From Syntrophales bacterium (GTDB lineage: Bacteria > Desulfobacterota > Syntrophia > Syntrophales > UBA2210): a stretch of DNA of 55,007 nucleotides. The notes below the pieces were generated by a model, which saw only the letters and a list, made by a program, of their open reading frames with translations, was not told the DNA's origin and did not search any database. Positions 16,336 through 25,140 of the stretch are shown here, in pieces. The stretch lies in assembly GCA_023228425.1 (NCBI GenBank), contig JALOBE010000019.1:1-55007 (forward strand), in the 5' to 3' direction. Made by a program: the position numbers and the translations under genes. Positions within the stretch are counted from its first letter, which is position 1, and every line of letters starts with the position of its first letter.

Positions 16336-18447
16336 TCAGGAAAGCGGGATGGCGAAGGGTTTCCGCATTCCGTATTCAGCCTGCTTGCCCTTGTTCCACT
16401 GTTTTACCGGCCGCAGGTACCCCACCACGCGGGAATAGACCTCACAGGCTTCTCCGCAGGACGGACAGTGCTTCTTTTCTCCCGGCAGGTAACCGTGATT
16501 ACCGCAGACGCTGAAGGTGGGCGAAAAGGTGAAGTACGGCAGGCGATAGTCCCGGCAGATTTTCCGGATCAGCGATTTGATGGTCCCCGGATCCTGGGTG
16601 CGCTCTCCGGCGAAGATGTGAAAGACCGTTCCGCCGGTATAGCGTGTCTGTATGTCGTCCTGCAGGTCCAGGGCCTCGAAGATGTCATCGGTGTAGTTCA
16701 CGGGAAGCTGCGTTGAGTTGGTATAAAAAACCTCCCGTTCGAGGACCGACCCCGGTGACCCCGAGAGACGGCCGTTGGCGAAGATGATGTCCGGGTATTT
16801 CCGCCGGTCCAGCCGGGCAAGCCCGTAGGAAGTCCCTTCCGCCGGAGTTGCTTCCAGGTTGAAGTTGTTGCCCGTTTCCCGTTGAAAATCGACCAGACGA
16901 TCGCGCATGTAATCGAGCACACGCCGGGCGAACTCCAGACCCCGGGGATCACCGATGGAAACTCCCATGAAGTTGAGAGTGGCCTCGTTCATCCCCACCA
17001 GGCCGATGGTGGAAAAATGGTTTTTCCAGTATTCGCCGAACCGCTCCCTGATACCCGCCAGGTAATGTTTCGTGTAAGGGTACAGGCAGCCCTCGGTGTA
17101 GGACTCGAGAACCTTGCGCTTTGTCTCCAGGCTGTCCTTTGCCATGACCATGAGACGGTCCAGCCGTTGCAGGAATTCCTCTTCCGTCCCGGAGAGGTAG
17201 CCGATGCGGGGCATGTTGATGGTAATGACGCCGATGGACCCCGTCAGGGGATTCGAGCCGAAGAGCCCGCCGCCGCGTTTTTCCAGCTCCCGGTTGTCGA
17301 TCCTCAGACGGCAGCACATGCTCCGGGCATCCTCGGGGTTCATATCGGAATTGATGAAGTTGGAAAAGTAGGGAACGCCGTACTTGGCCGTCATCTCCCA
17401 GAGATACTCCAGGTTCTTGTCATCCCAGTCGAAATCCTTCGTTATATTGTAGGTCGGAATGGGAAAGGTGAATACCCGGCCCTTGGCGTCTCCTTCGGCC
17501 ATGACTTCCAGGAACGCCCGGTTGAAGAGGTTCATCTCTTCCTGGAAATCGCCGTAGGTTTCCGCCCGGGGCTCTCCCCCGACGATGACGTTCTGATTCG
17601 CGTAAAAGGAAGGAACCCTCACATCCAGCGTGACGTTCGTGAAGGGCGTCTGGAAACCCACCCGGGTGGGTACGTTGATGTTGAAAATGAATTCCTGCAG
17701 GGCCTGGCGCACCTCCTGGCGGGACAGCCCGTCGTACCGGATAAAGGGTGCCAGCAGGGTGTCGAAGTTCGAGAAGGCCTGCGCCCCGGCGGCCTCACCC
17801 TGCAGGGTGTAGAAGAAATTCACCACCTGCCCCAGGGCGCTTCGCAGATGACGCGCCGGGCGGCTTTCCACCTTTCCCGAGGCGCCCCGGAAGCCTTCAA
17901 GGAGCAGGTTGTAAAGATCCCATCCCACGCAATAGACCGAAAGAAGGCTCAGGTCGTGTATGTGAAAATCACCGCTTACCTGGGCCTGTTTGATTTCCGG
18001 GGTGTAGATCTTGTTGAGCCAGTAAACCTTGCTGACCTCCGAGGAGATGTAGTTGTTCAGACCCTGGAGGGAGAAATCCATATTGCTGTTTTCGTTTATT
18101 TTCCAGTCGGTTTTCTTCAGGTACTGATCGACCAGATCAACCTCCATGGTGTTGGCGATTTCCCGGAGGCGGGCGTGCTGGTCCCGGTAGATGATATAGG
18201 CCTTGGCTGTTTTCCGGTAGGGCGAGTCCAGGAGAACCTCTTCGACGATGTCCTGGATCCCCTCCACGTCCAAGGGAGCGTCACGAAAGAGTGTGTCCGC
18301 CAGGTTCAGCACCCTGATGGTCAGGCGCAGGGCCGTTTTTTCGTCGAATTCCTCTGTGGCGGCGCCCGCCCTGGCGATGGCGGCGGTAATCTTCTCCGCC
18401 ACAAAAGGCACTTCCCGACCGTCGCGCTTTGTTATAACCGTGTGCAT
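16336..18447 (-). CDS. nrdD: Anaerobic ribonucleoside-triphosphate reductase (class III)
   Basis: This 703-residue glycyl-radical enzyme makes dNTPs without oxygen. The N-terminal ATP-cone (about 1-95; VITKRDGREVPFVAEKI) senses ATP/dATP. The catalytic barrel is followed by a zinc site (C648, C661, C664, C668) and the radical glycine G676 in VVGYLRP. The start MHTVITKRDG is preceded by GGAGGG. nrdG follows after one base. Two NrdR boxes overlap the promoter, so transcription should fall when dNTPs are plentiful. No class I or II reductase is in the window. Confidence 0.96.
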   Translation of the reverse strand: MHTVITKRDGREVPFVAEKITAAIARAGAATEEFDEKTALRLTIRVLNLADTLFRDAPLDVEGIQDIVEEVLLDSPYRKTAKAYIIYRDQHARLREIANTMEVDLVDQYLKKTDWKINENSNMDFSLQGLNNYISSEVSKVYWLNKIYTPEIKQAQVSGDFHIHDLSLLSVYCVGWDLYNLLLEGFRGASGKVESRPARHLRSALGQVVNFFYTLQGEAAGAQAFSNFDTLLAPFIRYDGLSRQEVRQALQEFIFNINVPTRVGFQTPFTNVTLDVRVPSFYANQNVIVGGEPRAETYGDFQEEMNLFNRAFLEVMAEGDAKGRVFTFPIPTYNITKDFDWDDKNLEYLWEMTAKYGVPYFSNFINSDMNPEDARSMCCRLRIDNRELEKRGGGLFGSNPLTGSIGVITINMPRIGYLSGTEEEFLQRLDRLMVMAKDSLETKRKVLESYTEGCLYPYTKHYLAGIRERFGEYWKNHFSTIGLVGMNEATLNFMGVSIGDPRGLEFARRVLDYMRDRLVDFQRETGNNFNLEATPAEGTSYGLARLDRRKYPDIIFANGRLSGSPGSVLEREVFYTNSTQLPVNYTDDIFEALDLQDDIQTRYTGGTVFHIFAGERTQDPGTIKSLIRKICRDYRLPYFTFSPTFSVCGNHGYLPGEKKHCPSCGEACEVYSRVVGYLRPVKQWNKGKQAEYGMRKPFAIPLS

Positions 18448-18473
18448 GAGACACCCTCCCCCCAGGCTTTAAA

Positions 18474-18520
18474 GCACAATATATAGTGTAGGATCCTAAT
18501 TAACACACAATATATTGTCA
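18474..18520 (-). promoter_or_regulatory. Tandem NrdR boxes
   Basis: GCACAATATATAGTGT (18474-18489) and ACACAATATATTGTCA (18505-18520) both match the acaCwATATaTwGtgt consensus. Their centres are 31 bp apart, three helical turns, the canonical NrdR arrangement. They overlap the nrdD promoter elements. Confidence 0.92.
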
Positions 18521-18521
18521 A
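18493..18521 (-). promoter_or_regulatory. Sigma-70 promoter of nrdDG
   Basis: The minus strand reads TTGACA (18521-18516), 17 nt, TAGGAT (18498-18493). The -35 is inside the upstream NrdR box and the -10 lies between the boxes, so bound repressor would block polymerase. Confidence 0.75.
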
Positions 18522-18529
18522 GCTTTTTT

Positions 18530-18660
18530 CTTTGACAGGAAGATACATATCTATATGCTACAGACTGGCCGGCATTCAGATGCCGAGAACTTGATTAAGA
18601 GCGCCGTGCCCGGGTGCAATCCGGGCGCCCCTCTTTTCCTGCGCCCGGATGAAGAATAAT
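18530..18660. other. Gene-free stretch with two stable hairpins
   Basis: CGGCAT-TCAG-ATGCCG (18570-18585) and GCCCGG-GTGCAAT-CCGGGC (18608-18626) are clear stem-loops between nrdD and the tandem repeat array. No riboswitch class could be matched. Confidence 0.45.
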
Positions 18661-18714
18661 GGAGAAAATCCGTACGATAAATCGAAGAGAAAATATCCAA
18701 CGTCATGGTGTCAC

Positions 18715-19235
18715 TCGCTCCCTGTCGTCACCGACGGTTCCTTCCGTCACTTCGGCCGCCTCCTGTCGTCACCAGCGGCTCTTTCCGTCATTTCGACCGC
18801 CTCTGCCGTCACCGACGGTTCCTTCCGTTACTTCGACCGCCTCTGCCGTCACCGACGGCTCCTTCCGTCATTTCGGCCGCCTCTGCCGTCACCAGCGGTT
18901 CCTTCCGTCACTTCGACCGCCTCTGCCGTCACCAGCGGCTCTTTCCGCCACTTCGATTGCCTCCTGCCGTCACCAGCGGTTCCTTCCGCCACTTCAGCCG
19001 CCTCCTGTCGGCACCGACGGCTTTTTCCGTCACCGACGGTTCCTTGTCATTTCGACTGCCCCTCCTTCCGTCATTTCGACCGGAGGGAACCGGAGGGAGA
19101 AATCTTTCACGGTGCCGGCAAGACACTGGAAAAAGAAAGATTTCTCGTCGCTTCGCTCCTCGAAATGACGGTATTATGGGCACCCTTCGAAATGACGGTA
19201 TGTGGGTGCCCCTCGTCATGACGGAACAAGGAGCT
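18715..19235. repeat. 40-bp tandem array feeding into a family A core
   Basis: Units with CTCTGCCGTCACC restart at 18801, 18841, 18881 and 18921, exactly 40 bp apart; looser units extend to about 18715 and 19040. Because 40 is not a multiple of 3, all three plus-strand frames stay open through the array, producing spurious long frames. A type I core (19066-19170) and short trailing units complete the cluster. Confidence 0.88.
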
Positions 19236-19321
19236 TTTACAATGCCGTCCTCTATCGGACGTTTTTCGACGTTGTACGAATTCATCAGAGGTTTGATGCC
19301 GGGAAGATTCGGGAGACCGCC

Positions 19322-20410
19322 ATGAAGAAAACAGTCCTGGCCGCCATGAGCGGCGGTGTCGACTCATCCGTGGCCGCCTGTCTGCTGGTCGAGGCGGGCT
19401 ACGACGTTACGGGGATAACCATGCGCCTGGACAGCACCGGTGAGGACCACCGGGACAGGCACGGACGGAATGCCCTTGAAGACGCCCGGACGGTGTGCGC
19501 CATCCTCGGCATCGATCACCACGTTGTCGATTTCAGGGATTCTCTCCGGCGCGAGGTGATCGACAGGTTTGTTCGCCAATACCGCGGAGGCCGGACACCC
19601 AATCCCTGCATTGACTGCAACCGGCTCCTGAAGTTCGGCAGGCTGCTTGACACGGCCCGGTCCATGGGCTTCGACTATCTCGCCACGGGCCATTACGCGC
19701 GAATCGAGGAAACCGGGAACGGCCTCCGGCTGATGCGGGCCCGTGACCGAGTAAAGGACCAGAGCTACTTTCTCTATGTCATCGGCACAGAGAACATGTC
19801 CCGGATTCTCTTCCCCCTGGGGAACATGACCAAAGAGGAGGTCCGGGCCGTCGCGGACAGGGCTGCTCTCCCCGTGACCGGAGGCAGGGAAAGCCAGGAT
19901 ATCTGTTTTGTCGAGGGAAAGGACTACCGCTCGTTTCTGCTGAAAGAAGGCGTTGAAGAGGACCCGGGGCCCATTGTCGATGTGGCCGGCAGGCTGCGGG
20001 GGACCCACCGGGGCATCGCTTTCTACACCATCGGCCAGAGGCGGGGGCTGGGCATCGCGGCGAAAGAACCCCTCTATGTCGTATCCATCGATGCCGAACA
20101 CAACAAACTCGTGGTGGGCTCCGGAAAGGATCTCCGGTCGTCGGTGCTTAATGCGGGTGATTTCATCACGCTCGTCGACGTTCTTCCCGGGCGGGCACAG
20201 GCCAAAATACGCTACCGGAAACAGGCATCCCCCTGCACCGTCACAAAGGTCGCTCCCGGCCGGGTCCGGCTGGAGTTCAGCGAACCGCAGACCTCCGTCG
20301 CCCCGGGCCAGGCGGTGGTTCTCTACCAAGGCGACCTGGTGCTGGGCGGCGGTGTTATCGAAAAAGCCCCGGACGACAGGAACTGCCGGCCGGGCGAAAA
20401 CGTAAAATAA
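19322..20410 (+). CDS. mnmA: tRNA-specific 2-thiouridylase
   Basis: This 362-residue enzyme thiolates U34 of tRNA-Lys, -Glu and -Gln. PP-loop SGGVDSS (10-16), catalytic cysteines C99 (NPCIDCN) and C195 (SQDICF), and the tRNA-binding C-terminal barrels (GQRRGLGIA onward) are all present. The chosen ATG gives the canonical N-terminus MKKTVLAAMSGGVDSS; longer in-frame extensions run into repeat DNA. Length is normal. It appears monocistronic, flanked on both sides by repeat clusters. Confidence 0.95.
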   Translation: MKKTVLAAMSGGVDSSVAACLLVEAGYDVTGITMRLDSTGEDHRDRHGRNALEDARTVCAILGIDHHVVDFRDSLRREVIDRFVRQYRGGRTPNPCIDCNRLLKFGRLLDTARSMGFDYLATGHYARIEETGNGLRLMRARDRVKDQSYFLYVIGTENMSRILFPLGNMTKEEVRAVADRAALPVTGGRESQDICFVEGKDYRSFLLKEGVEEDPGPIVDVAGRLRGTHRGIAFYTIGQRRGLGIAAKEPLYVVSIDAEHNKLVVGSGKDLRSSVLNAGDFITLVDVLPGRAQAKIRYRKQASPCTVTKVAPGRVRLEFSEPQTSVAPGQAVVLYQGDLVLGGGVIEKAPDDRNCRPGENVK

Positions 20411-20439
20411 CTTGACTCACTTCGTTCTGTCGTATTAGG

Positions 20440-21000
20440 TTTTGTAACCTCCATGCCGTCGACGAACCCGATATTCCGTCATCGCGAGAGGCACGTGAAT
20501 GACGTCATCGCGAGGAACGCATGGATGACGCCACTGCGAGGAACGTCATAAAATCCGTCACTGCGAGGAGTGCGTGAATGACGTCATCGCGAGGGATACT
20601 CACATACCGCCGTTTCGAGGAATACGTGAATGCCATCATCGCAAAGAACGCGTGAATGACGCCATTGCGAGGGGCACCCACATACCGTCATTTCGAGGAG
20701 CGAAGCGACGAGAAATCTTTCTTTTTCCAGTACCTTGCCGGCATCGTGAAAGATTTCTCCCTCCGGTTCCCTCCGGTCGAAATGACGGAAGGGGGGCGGT
20801 CGAAATGACAAGGAACCGTCGGCGACGACAAGAGGCGGTCGAAGGGACGGAAGGAACCGTCAGTGACGACAAGGAGCGGCCGAAGGAACCGCACAGAGCA
20901 GCCGAAATGACGGAAGGGGGGCAGTCGAAATGACGGACAGGAGCGCTCGGCATGGCGACAGGAGCCGTCGGTTGACGACGAAGAGCGGGCGAGACGACAG
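20440..21000. repeat. Family A repeat cluster (type I core, both arms)
   Basis: Short units (CGTCATCGCGAGG and CACTGCGAGGAGTGCGTGAA) precede a complete type I core at about 20686-20790 (CGAGGAGCGAAGCGACGAG, then CTCCCTCCGGTTCCCTCCGG). Degenerate GAAATGACGGAAGG units follow up to the purB ribosome site. No gene is visible. Confidence 0.82.
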
Positions 21001-21024
21001 AACAGGTAGAGGAGGATCATCCCC

Positions 21025-22332
21025 GTGATACCACGCTATTCCCGGCAGCCGATGACGGACATCTGGAACGATGAAAACCGCTTTCGGAAGTGGCTTGACG
21101 TGGAATTGCTCGTTTGCGAGGCACAGGCCGCCAGGGGAATCATTCCCGAGACCTCTCTGGCGACCATCATATCGAAGGCCTCCTTCGACGTGGCACGGAT
21201 CGCCGAGATCGAGGCAACGGTCAAGCATGACGTCATCGCCTTCCTGACCTGCCTCGCGGAGCGGGTGGGAGAGGACGCCCGGTATATTCACCTGGGGCTG
21301 ACCTCGTCGGACGTCCTGGACACGGCCTTCGCGGTCCTCCTCAAAGAAGCGGCGGACCTGCTCATTGCCGGCGTTGACCGGCTCCTGGACGTACTGAAAA
21401 AGCGGGCCTTCGAACACAAGCGCACCGTCATGATCGGCCGCTCCCACGGCATCCATGCCGAGCCGGTCACCTTCGGCCTGAAGATGGCCCTCTGGCACCA
21501 GGAAATGAAGCGCAACCGTGAACGCCTTGTCCGGGCCCGGGAAACCGTGAGCTACGGCAAAATATCGGGGGCGGTGGGAACCTACGCCTTTGTGGACCCC
21601 TCCGTCGAAGTCCATGTCTGCCGGAAGCTGGGTCTGAAACCCGCACCCGTCTCGACCCAGATCGTTTCGCGCGACCGGCACGCCGAGTATTTTACGGCGC
21701 TGGCAATCTGCGCATCTTCCATAGAAAAGTTCGCCACGGAAATCAGGCACCTCCAGAGAACGGAAATCCGGGAGGCTGAAGAGTTCTTCTCCCCGGGGCA
21801 AAAGGGATCGTCGGCAATGCCCCACAAGCGCAACCCCGTGCTGTCGGAAAACCTGACGGGCCTGGCCCGGCTCATGCGGTCCTATGCCCTGGCGGCCCTC
21901 GAGGATATTCCCCTCTGGCACGAACGGGACATCAGCCACTCCTCGGTCGAACGGATCATCGGCCCCGACGCGACGATTCTCCTGGATTTCATGCTTGACC
22001 GCTTCACGTCCATGATGGAGACACTCCAGGTGTACCCGGAACGGATGCTTGAAAACCTGGAGATGACCCGCGGCCTGGTCTTTTCACAGATGGTGCTGCT
22101 GAAGCTGGTGGAAAGCGGCATGTCCCGTGAAGCGGCCTACGAGGTCGTGCAGAGGCGGGCCATGCAGTCCTGGCGGGAGGGGCGTGACTTCAAGGACCTT
22201 CTTCTGGAAGATGACGCCGTGATGGCAGTCCTTTCGGGCGGCGACCTGGAAGAAACCTTCCGGGCGGAACAGTACCTGAAGCACCTCGATGAATCATTCA
22301 ACCGTGTTTTTGGAGAGAGCGATGCGACCTAG
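21025..22332 (+). CDS. purB: Adenylosuccinate lyase
   Basis: This 435-residue enzyme of the fumarase/aspartase superfamily acts twice in purine synthesis (SAICAR to AICAR; adenylosuccinate to AMP). The signature SSAMPHKRNP is at 263-272, with the catalytic-histidine segments GLTSSDVLDT and GRSHGIHAEP. The start is GTG with GGAGG 9 nt upstream. Length is normal. Its stop overlaps the next gene, a lipoprotein, by 11 nt. Confidence 0.95.
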   Translation: MIPRYSRQPMTDIWNDENRFRKWLDVELLVCEAQAARGIIPETSLATIISKASFDVARIAEIEATVKHDVIAFLTCLAERVGEDARYIHLGLTSSDVLDTAFAVLLKEAADLLIAGVDRLLDVLKKRAFEHKRTVMIGRSHGIHAEPVTFGLKMALWHQEMKRNRERLVRARETVSYGKISGAVGTYAFVDPSVEVHVCRKLGLKPAPVSTQIVSRDRHAEYFTALAICASSIEKFATEIRHLQRTEIREAEEFFSPGQKGSSAMPHKRNPVLSENLTGLARLMRSYALAALEDIPLWHERDISHSSVERIIGPDATILLDFMLDRFTSMMETLQVYPERMLENLEMTRGLVFSQMVLLKLVESGMSREAAYEVVQRRAMQSWREGRDFKDLLLEDDAVMAVLSGGDLEETFRAEQYLKHLDESFNRVFGESDAT

Positions 22333-22942
22333 AACATCCCTTCCGGCAGCGATGATATCCCTCGTCCTCGTCCTTGTCCTTGCCGGTTGTGCCGTCGTCG
22401 GAGATTATGTCGATATAGCCCGTCCCCGGGACTTTTCTCCGGAATACCGGGCAGCCCTTCAGGAATGGACCCGGGACACGACGGTCTATTCAGAGTTCTC
22501 GACCCGGGCAAAAATGGCGGCGACCTTCAGAAGCCGCACGTTTGTCGATGCCTACCTGGCGGAGTACGCGCGCCTGTACCGGCAGGACGAACAGGACCTG
22601 CCGGCTGTCCGCCCGGCCGCAGAACACGCCGGAGACACCGCCGAGTTTCTTCTCTATGCCTATGTTCCCGACCGGGAGGCCATCGACCTGGACCAGCCCG
22701 AATCGGTCTGGCGCGTGTTTCTCGTCACGCCCGGGGGCGATCGCCTGAATCCTCGTGACATACAGGAACTCCGGGACGCGGGTCCCGGGATCACCGAGTT
22801 TTATCCCTACGTCAACCCGGCCTACGGGAAGATCTACCTGCTGACATTCGATGCGGCCCCCCTGAGGGAGGGAGGCACGGAACTGCCGGTGACGCTCGTC
22901 GTTACCGGCGTCATCGCCCGGGTTGAACTTCAGTGGAACTGA
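22322..22942 (+). CDS. Predicted lipoprotein, function unknown
   Basis: This 206-residue protein starts MRPRTSLPAAMISL. The signal peptide ends in a clear lipobox LAGC (C23), so the mature protein should be lipid-anchored. The mature part is charged (DYVDIARPRDFSPEYR...) and its C-terminal half is beta-rich (VTLVVTGVIARVELQW). No family is recognised. The start overlaps the purB stop by 11 nt, implying translational coupling. It converges with the IHF-like gene. Confidence 0.75.
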   Translation: MRPRTSLPAAMISLVLVLVLAGCAVVGDYVDIARPRDFSPEYRAALQEWTRDTTVYSEFSTRAKMAATFRSRTFVDAYLAEYARLYRQDEQDLPAVRPAAEHAGDTAEFLLYAYVPDREAIDLDQPESVWRVFLVTPGGDRLNPRDIQELRDAGPGITEFYPYVNPAYGKIYLLTFDAAPLREGGTELPVTLVVTGVIARVELQWN

Positions 22943-22951
22943 AGACAGCCC

Positions 22952-23248
22952 TCACAGGTCGGATGAAGTCCCTTCCAGGCTCTCCTTCAGCTTCCTGGAG
23001 CACTTAAAGGTCACAACCCGGCGGGAATCCAGCGTCAGTTCCCTGCCCGTCTGCGGGTCCCGGCCCCGGCGGGGACCCTTATGTCTGACGGACCATTTGC
23101 CGAAACCGGAAATCAGGACCGGCGACCCGGTGACAAGCTCGTCCTTGACCAGATCAAAAACACTTTCAACCAGATCGACACAACGCTCTTTTGAAAAACT
23201 TGAATTGTCATAGAGGTTTTGTACGATTTCAGCCTTCGTGAGTGCCAT
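22952..23248 (-). CDS. HU/IHF-family nucleoid protein, IHF-alpha-like
   Basis: This 98-residue DNA-bending protein starts MALTKAEIVQNLYDN. It has the family signature GFGKWSVRHKGPRRGRDPQTG with the intercalating-proline loop, and VVTFKCSRKLKESL at the C-terminus. The latter resembles the IHF-alpha end more than HU. GAAAGAAAGGAAGG precedes the ATG. IHF often assists sigma-54 promoters such as the pilin promoter in this window, but no binding site was identified. Confidence 0.9.
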   Translation of the reverse strand: MALTKAEIVQNLYDNSSFSKERCVDLVESVFDLVKDELVTGSPVLISGFGKWSVRHKGPRRGRDPQTGRELTLDSRRVVTFKCSRKLKESLEGTSSDL

Positions 23249-23267
23249 GAACCCTTCCTTTCTTTCG

Positions 23268-23322
23268 ACGGCTTCGTACAAGGGTACCGGAGGCATGACA
23301 GCCGGAACTCTTTACAAAGCCG
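23268..23322. repeat. Second dispersed palindrome family (family B), short copy
   Basis: The left end is GACGGCTTCGTACAAG and the right end CTTTACAAAGCCGTC, inverted, with an unrelated 25-bp middle. The same ends recur at 24878-25140. Confidence 0.6.
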
Positions 23323-23347
23323 TCCTCAATCAGATGTTTTCCGACTT

Positions 23348-23610
23348 GAGACCTTTATTTTGTCATTGCGAGGAGCGCCCACATTCCGCCATTGCGAGGA
23401 GTACCCGCATTCCGTCATTTCAGGGGGCGCCCGCATACCTTCGTTTCGAGGACACCCACATTCCGTCATTTCGAGGAGCGCCTTAAGGTCCGTCATTTCG
23501 AGGAGCGTAGCGACGAGAAATCCATGTCCCGAGCAAAGCGAGGGATCTTTCCCCGTAGCCATCCCGCCGGCATTGTGAACGATTTCTCCCTCCGGTTCCC
23601 TTCCACGGAT
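23348..23610. repeat. Family A repeat cluster, hybrid core
   Basis: It opens with GAGACCTTTATTTTGTCATT. Repeated half-units (GCGCCCACATTCCG) lead to a core whose left arm is type II (AGAAATCCATGTCCCG) and whose right arm is type I-like (GAACGATTTCTCCC, CCGGTTCCC). It ends abruptly in the acyl-CoA dehydrogenase 3' flank. Confidence 0.78.
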
Positions 23611-23665
23611 ATACCTCCCGGAACGAGGCAACGCGGGCCTGTACCCGCCCCCGAAGAATCAGCCG

Positions 23666-24817
23666 CTACCGGGACGCCTGGCGCTGCAGGTACCGTCCCA
23701 CGGCCAGTATTTCCGCTTCTTTCGTTCCTTCGTACAGTTCCAGAATTTTCGCGTCGCGGTACCACTTCTGGACCTTGTAGTCATCGATGTAGCCATAGCC
23801 GCCGTGTATTTCAACGGCGGCGTTGGCGCAGAAAACCGCCGTCTGGCCGCCGTAATACTTCGCCATCGACCCCAGCATGTAATCGGGGCTGTCGCTGTCG
23901 GCGGACCAGGAGGCTTTGTACACAAGGTTCCTCAACGCCTCGATTCGAATGGCCATCTCCGTCAGTTTCTGCATGGTGATCTGATAAGTACCGATGGGCC
24001 GGCCAAAGGTGGTGCGCTCCCCGGCGTACTTGACGGATTCATCGAGGCAGGCCTGGGCCAGGCCCAGCGCCTGAGCCGAAACCATGATCCTCGTGATGTC
24101 GAAAAACCTCATGAGTTGGTAGAATCCCTTTGTTTCACCGCCCACCAGGTTTTCCACAGGAACCCGCACATCTTCGAAAGCGATGTCGGCTGTGTCGTTT
24201 GCCCGAATGCCCATTTTCCCCTTGATCTTGTTCCGGGTTATTCCCGGTGTGTCGGCCGGCACGATAATCTGGCTGAACCGCCGGTGCCGTTTCTCCTCCG
24301 GGTGGGTTATACACTGGCAGAGCATAAAGTCGCAGATGGTGCCGTTGGTGATAAACATCTTCTGGCCGTTGATGACGTACTCGTCGCCATCCCTGACGGC
24401 CCGGGTGGCGTAACCCGCCACGTCGGTTCCCGCGTTCGGCTCCGTGTACGCTCCCGCCCAAACCGTTTCGCCGGCACAGCAGGGAGGCAGGCAGGTCTTC
24501 TTCTGCTCCTCGGTACCAAAAATGCTCACGGCTTCCAGGCCGAAACAAGCGGCATAGACGTTCAGACCAATACCCATGTCAACCCTCGAAAGCTGCTCCA
24601 CGATCAGCGAATTTCCCAGGATGCCGACGCCGGCGCCGCCGTACTCATCCGAAACCCAGGCGGCCACGAGCCCGTTTTCGGCCGCCTTTTTTCTGATCTC
24701 AGGCGTGTAGGACTCTTCCAGGTCGTGCTTGTGCGACAACGGGGCAATCTCCTGTTGAGCGAACTTCCAGGACATTTCCTGCAACATCTTCATTTCATCG
24801 GACAACGAAAAATCCAT
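23666..24817 (-). CDS. Acyl-CoA dehydrogenase
   Basis: This 383-residue flavoenzyme oxidises acyl-CoA to enoyl-CoA and passes electrons to ETF. The N-terminal helical domain starts MDFSLSDEMKMLQ, the middle beta-domain has YTEPNAGTD and FITNG, and the C-terminal helical domain has GRPIGTYQ and the catalytic-base segment LYEGTKEAE. GAGGAG precedes the ATG. Length is typical. It lies near a 3-hydroxyacyl-CoA dehydrogenase gene on the same strand, consistent with fatty-acid or aromatic-acid beta-oxidation. Acyl chain preference cannot be read reliably. Confidence 0.92.
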   Translation of the reverse strand: MDFSLSDEMKMLQEMSWKFAQQEIAPLSHKHDLEESYTPEIRKKAAENGLVAAWVSDEYGGAGVGILGNSLIVEQLSRVDMGIGLNVYAACFGLEAVSIFGTEEQKKTCLPPCCAGETVWAGAYTEPNAGTDVAGYATRAVRDGDEYVINGQKMFITNGTICDFMLCQCITHPEEKRHRRFSQIIVPADTPGITRNKIKGKMGIRANDTADIAFEDVRVPVENLVGGETKGFYQLMRFFDITRIMVSAQALGLAQACLDESVKYAGERTTFGRPIGTYQITMQKLTEMAIRIEALRNLVYKASWSADSDSPDYMLGSMAKYYGGQTAVFCANAAVEIHGGYGYIDDYKVQKWYRDAKILELYEGTKEAEILAVGRYLQRQASR

Positions 24818-24877
24818 TCCTGAAATCTCCTCTCGGCAAGGGTTCCGTAAAAAGCGGGAAAACGTCTGATTGATGAC

Positions 24878-25140
24878 GGCTTTGTAAAAAGCTCCTTGAG
24901 GCACAGCGCGCACATCCTGAGGAATGAGGCGTACTGAGCGGTACGCCACAGTAACGAAGGAGAGAGCGCAATCAAGCATCCGGACTTCTAACGAACATAG
25001 CCGTAAGCACATGAAATCATTAAGCACACAATTCTGGAATTCGCTGGCGCGTCCATACTCAACGATGCCCGCTTACGGCATGTTGGTTGTATGATACAGG
25101 ACCTTCAGAGAAGGGCTGGGGCGCTTTGTACGAAGCCGTC
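24878..25140. repeat. Family B palindromic repeat, interrupted copy
   Basis: It begins with GACGGCTTTGTAAAAAG and ends with CTTTGTACGAAGCCGTC. Inside are GAGGCGTACTGAGCGGTACG and GAAGGAGAGAGCGC, then GGACTTCTAACGAA. After that, about 100 bp beginning CATAGCCGTAAGCACATG and ending GCTTACGGCATG separates the two ends and looks inserted. No gene is present between the two dehydrogenase genes. Confidence 0.6.

Noticed and set aside
18590..18640. Possible cobalamin riboswitch: GGTGCAATCC within a GC stem upstream of nrdD
   Set aside because: Only the GGTGNAANCC-like piece is present; the flanking GGGAA element and the GCCACTG B12 box are absent, and the strong NrdR boxes already explain control.
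18715..19040. CRISPR array
   Set aside because: The 40-bp units are contiguous and similar throughout; there are no unique spacers and no cas genes.
21025..22332. Fumarase or argininosuccinate lyase instead of PurB
   Set aside because: The signature region reads SSAMPHKRNP, as in adenylosuccinate lyase, and the N-terminus (MIPRYSRQPMTDIW) is the PurB type.
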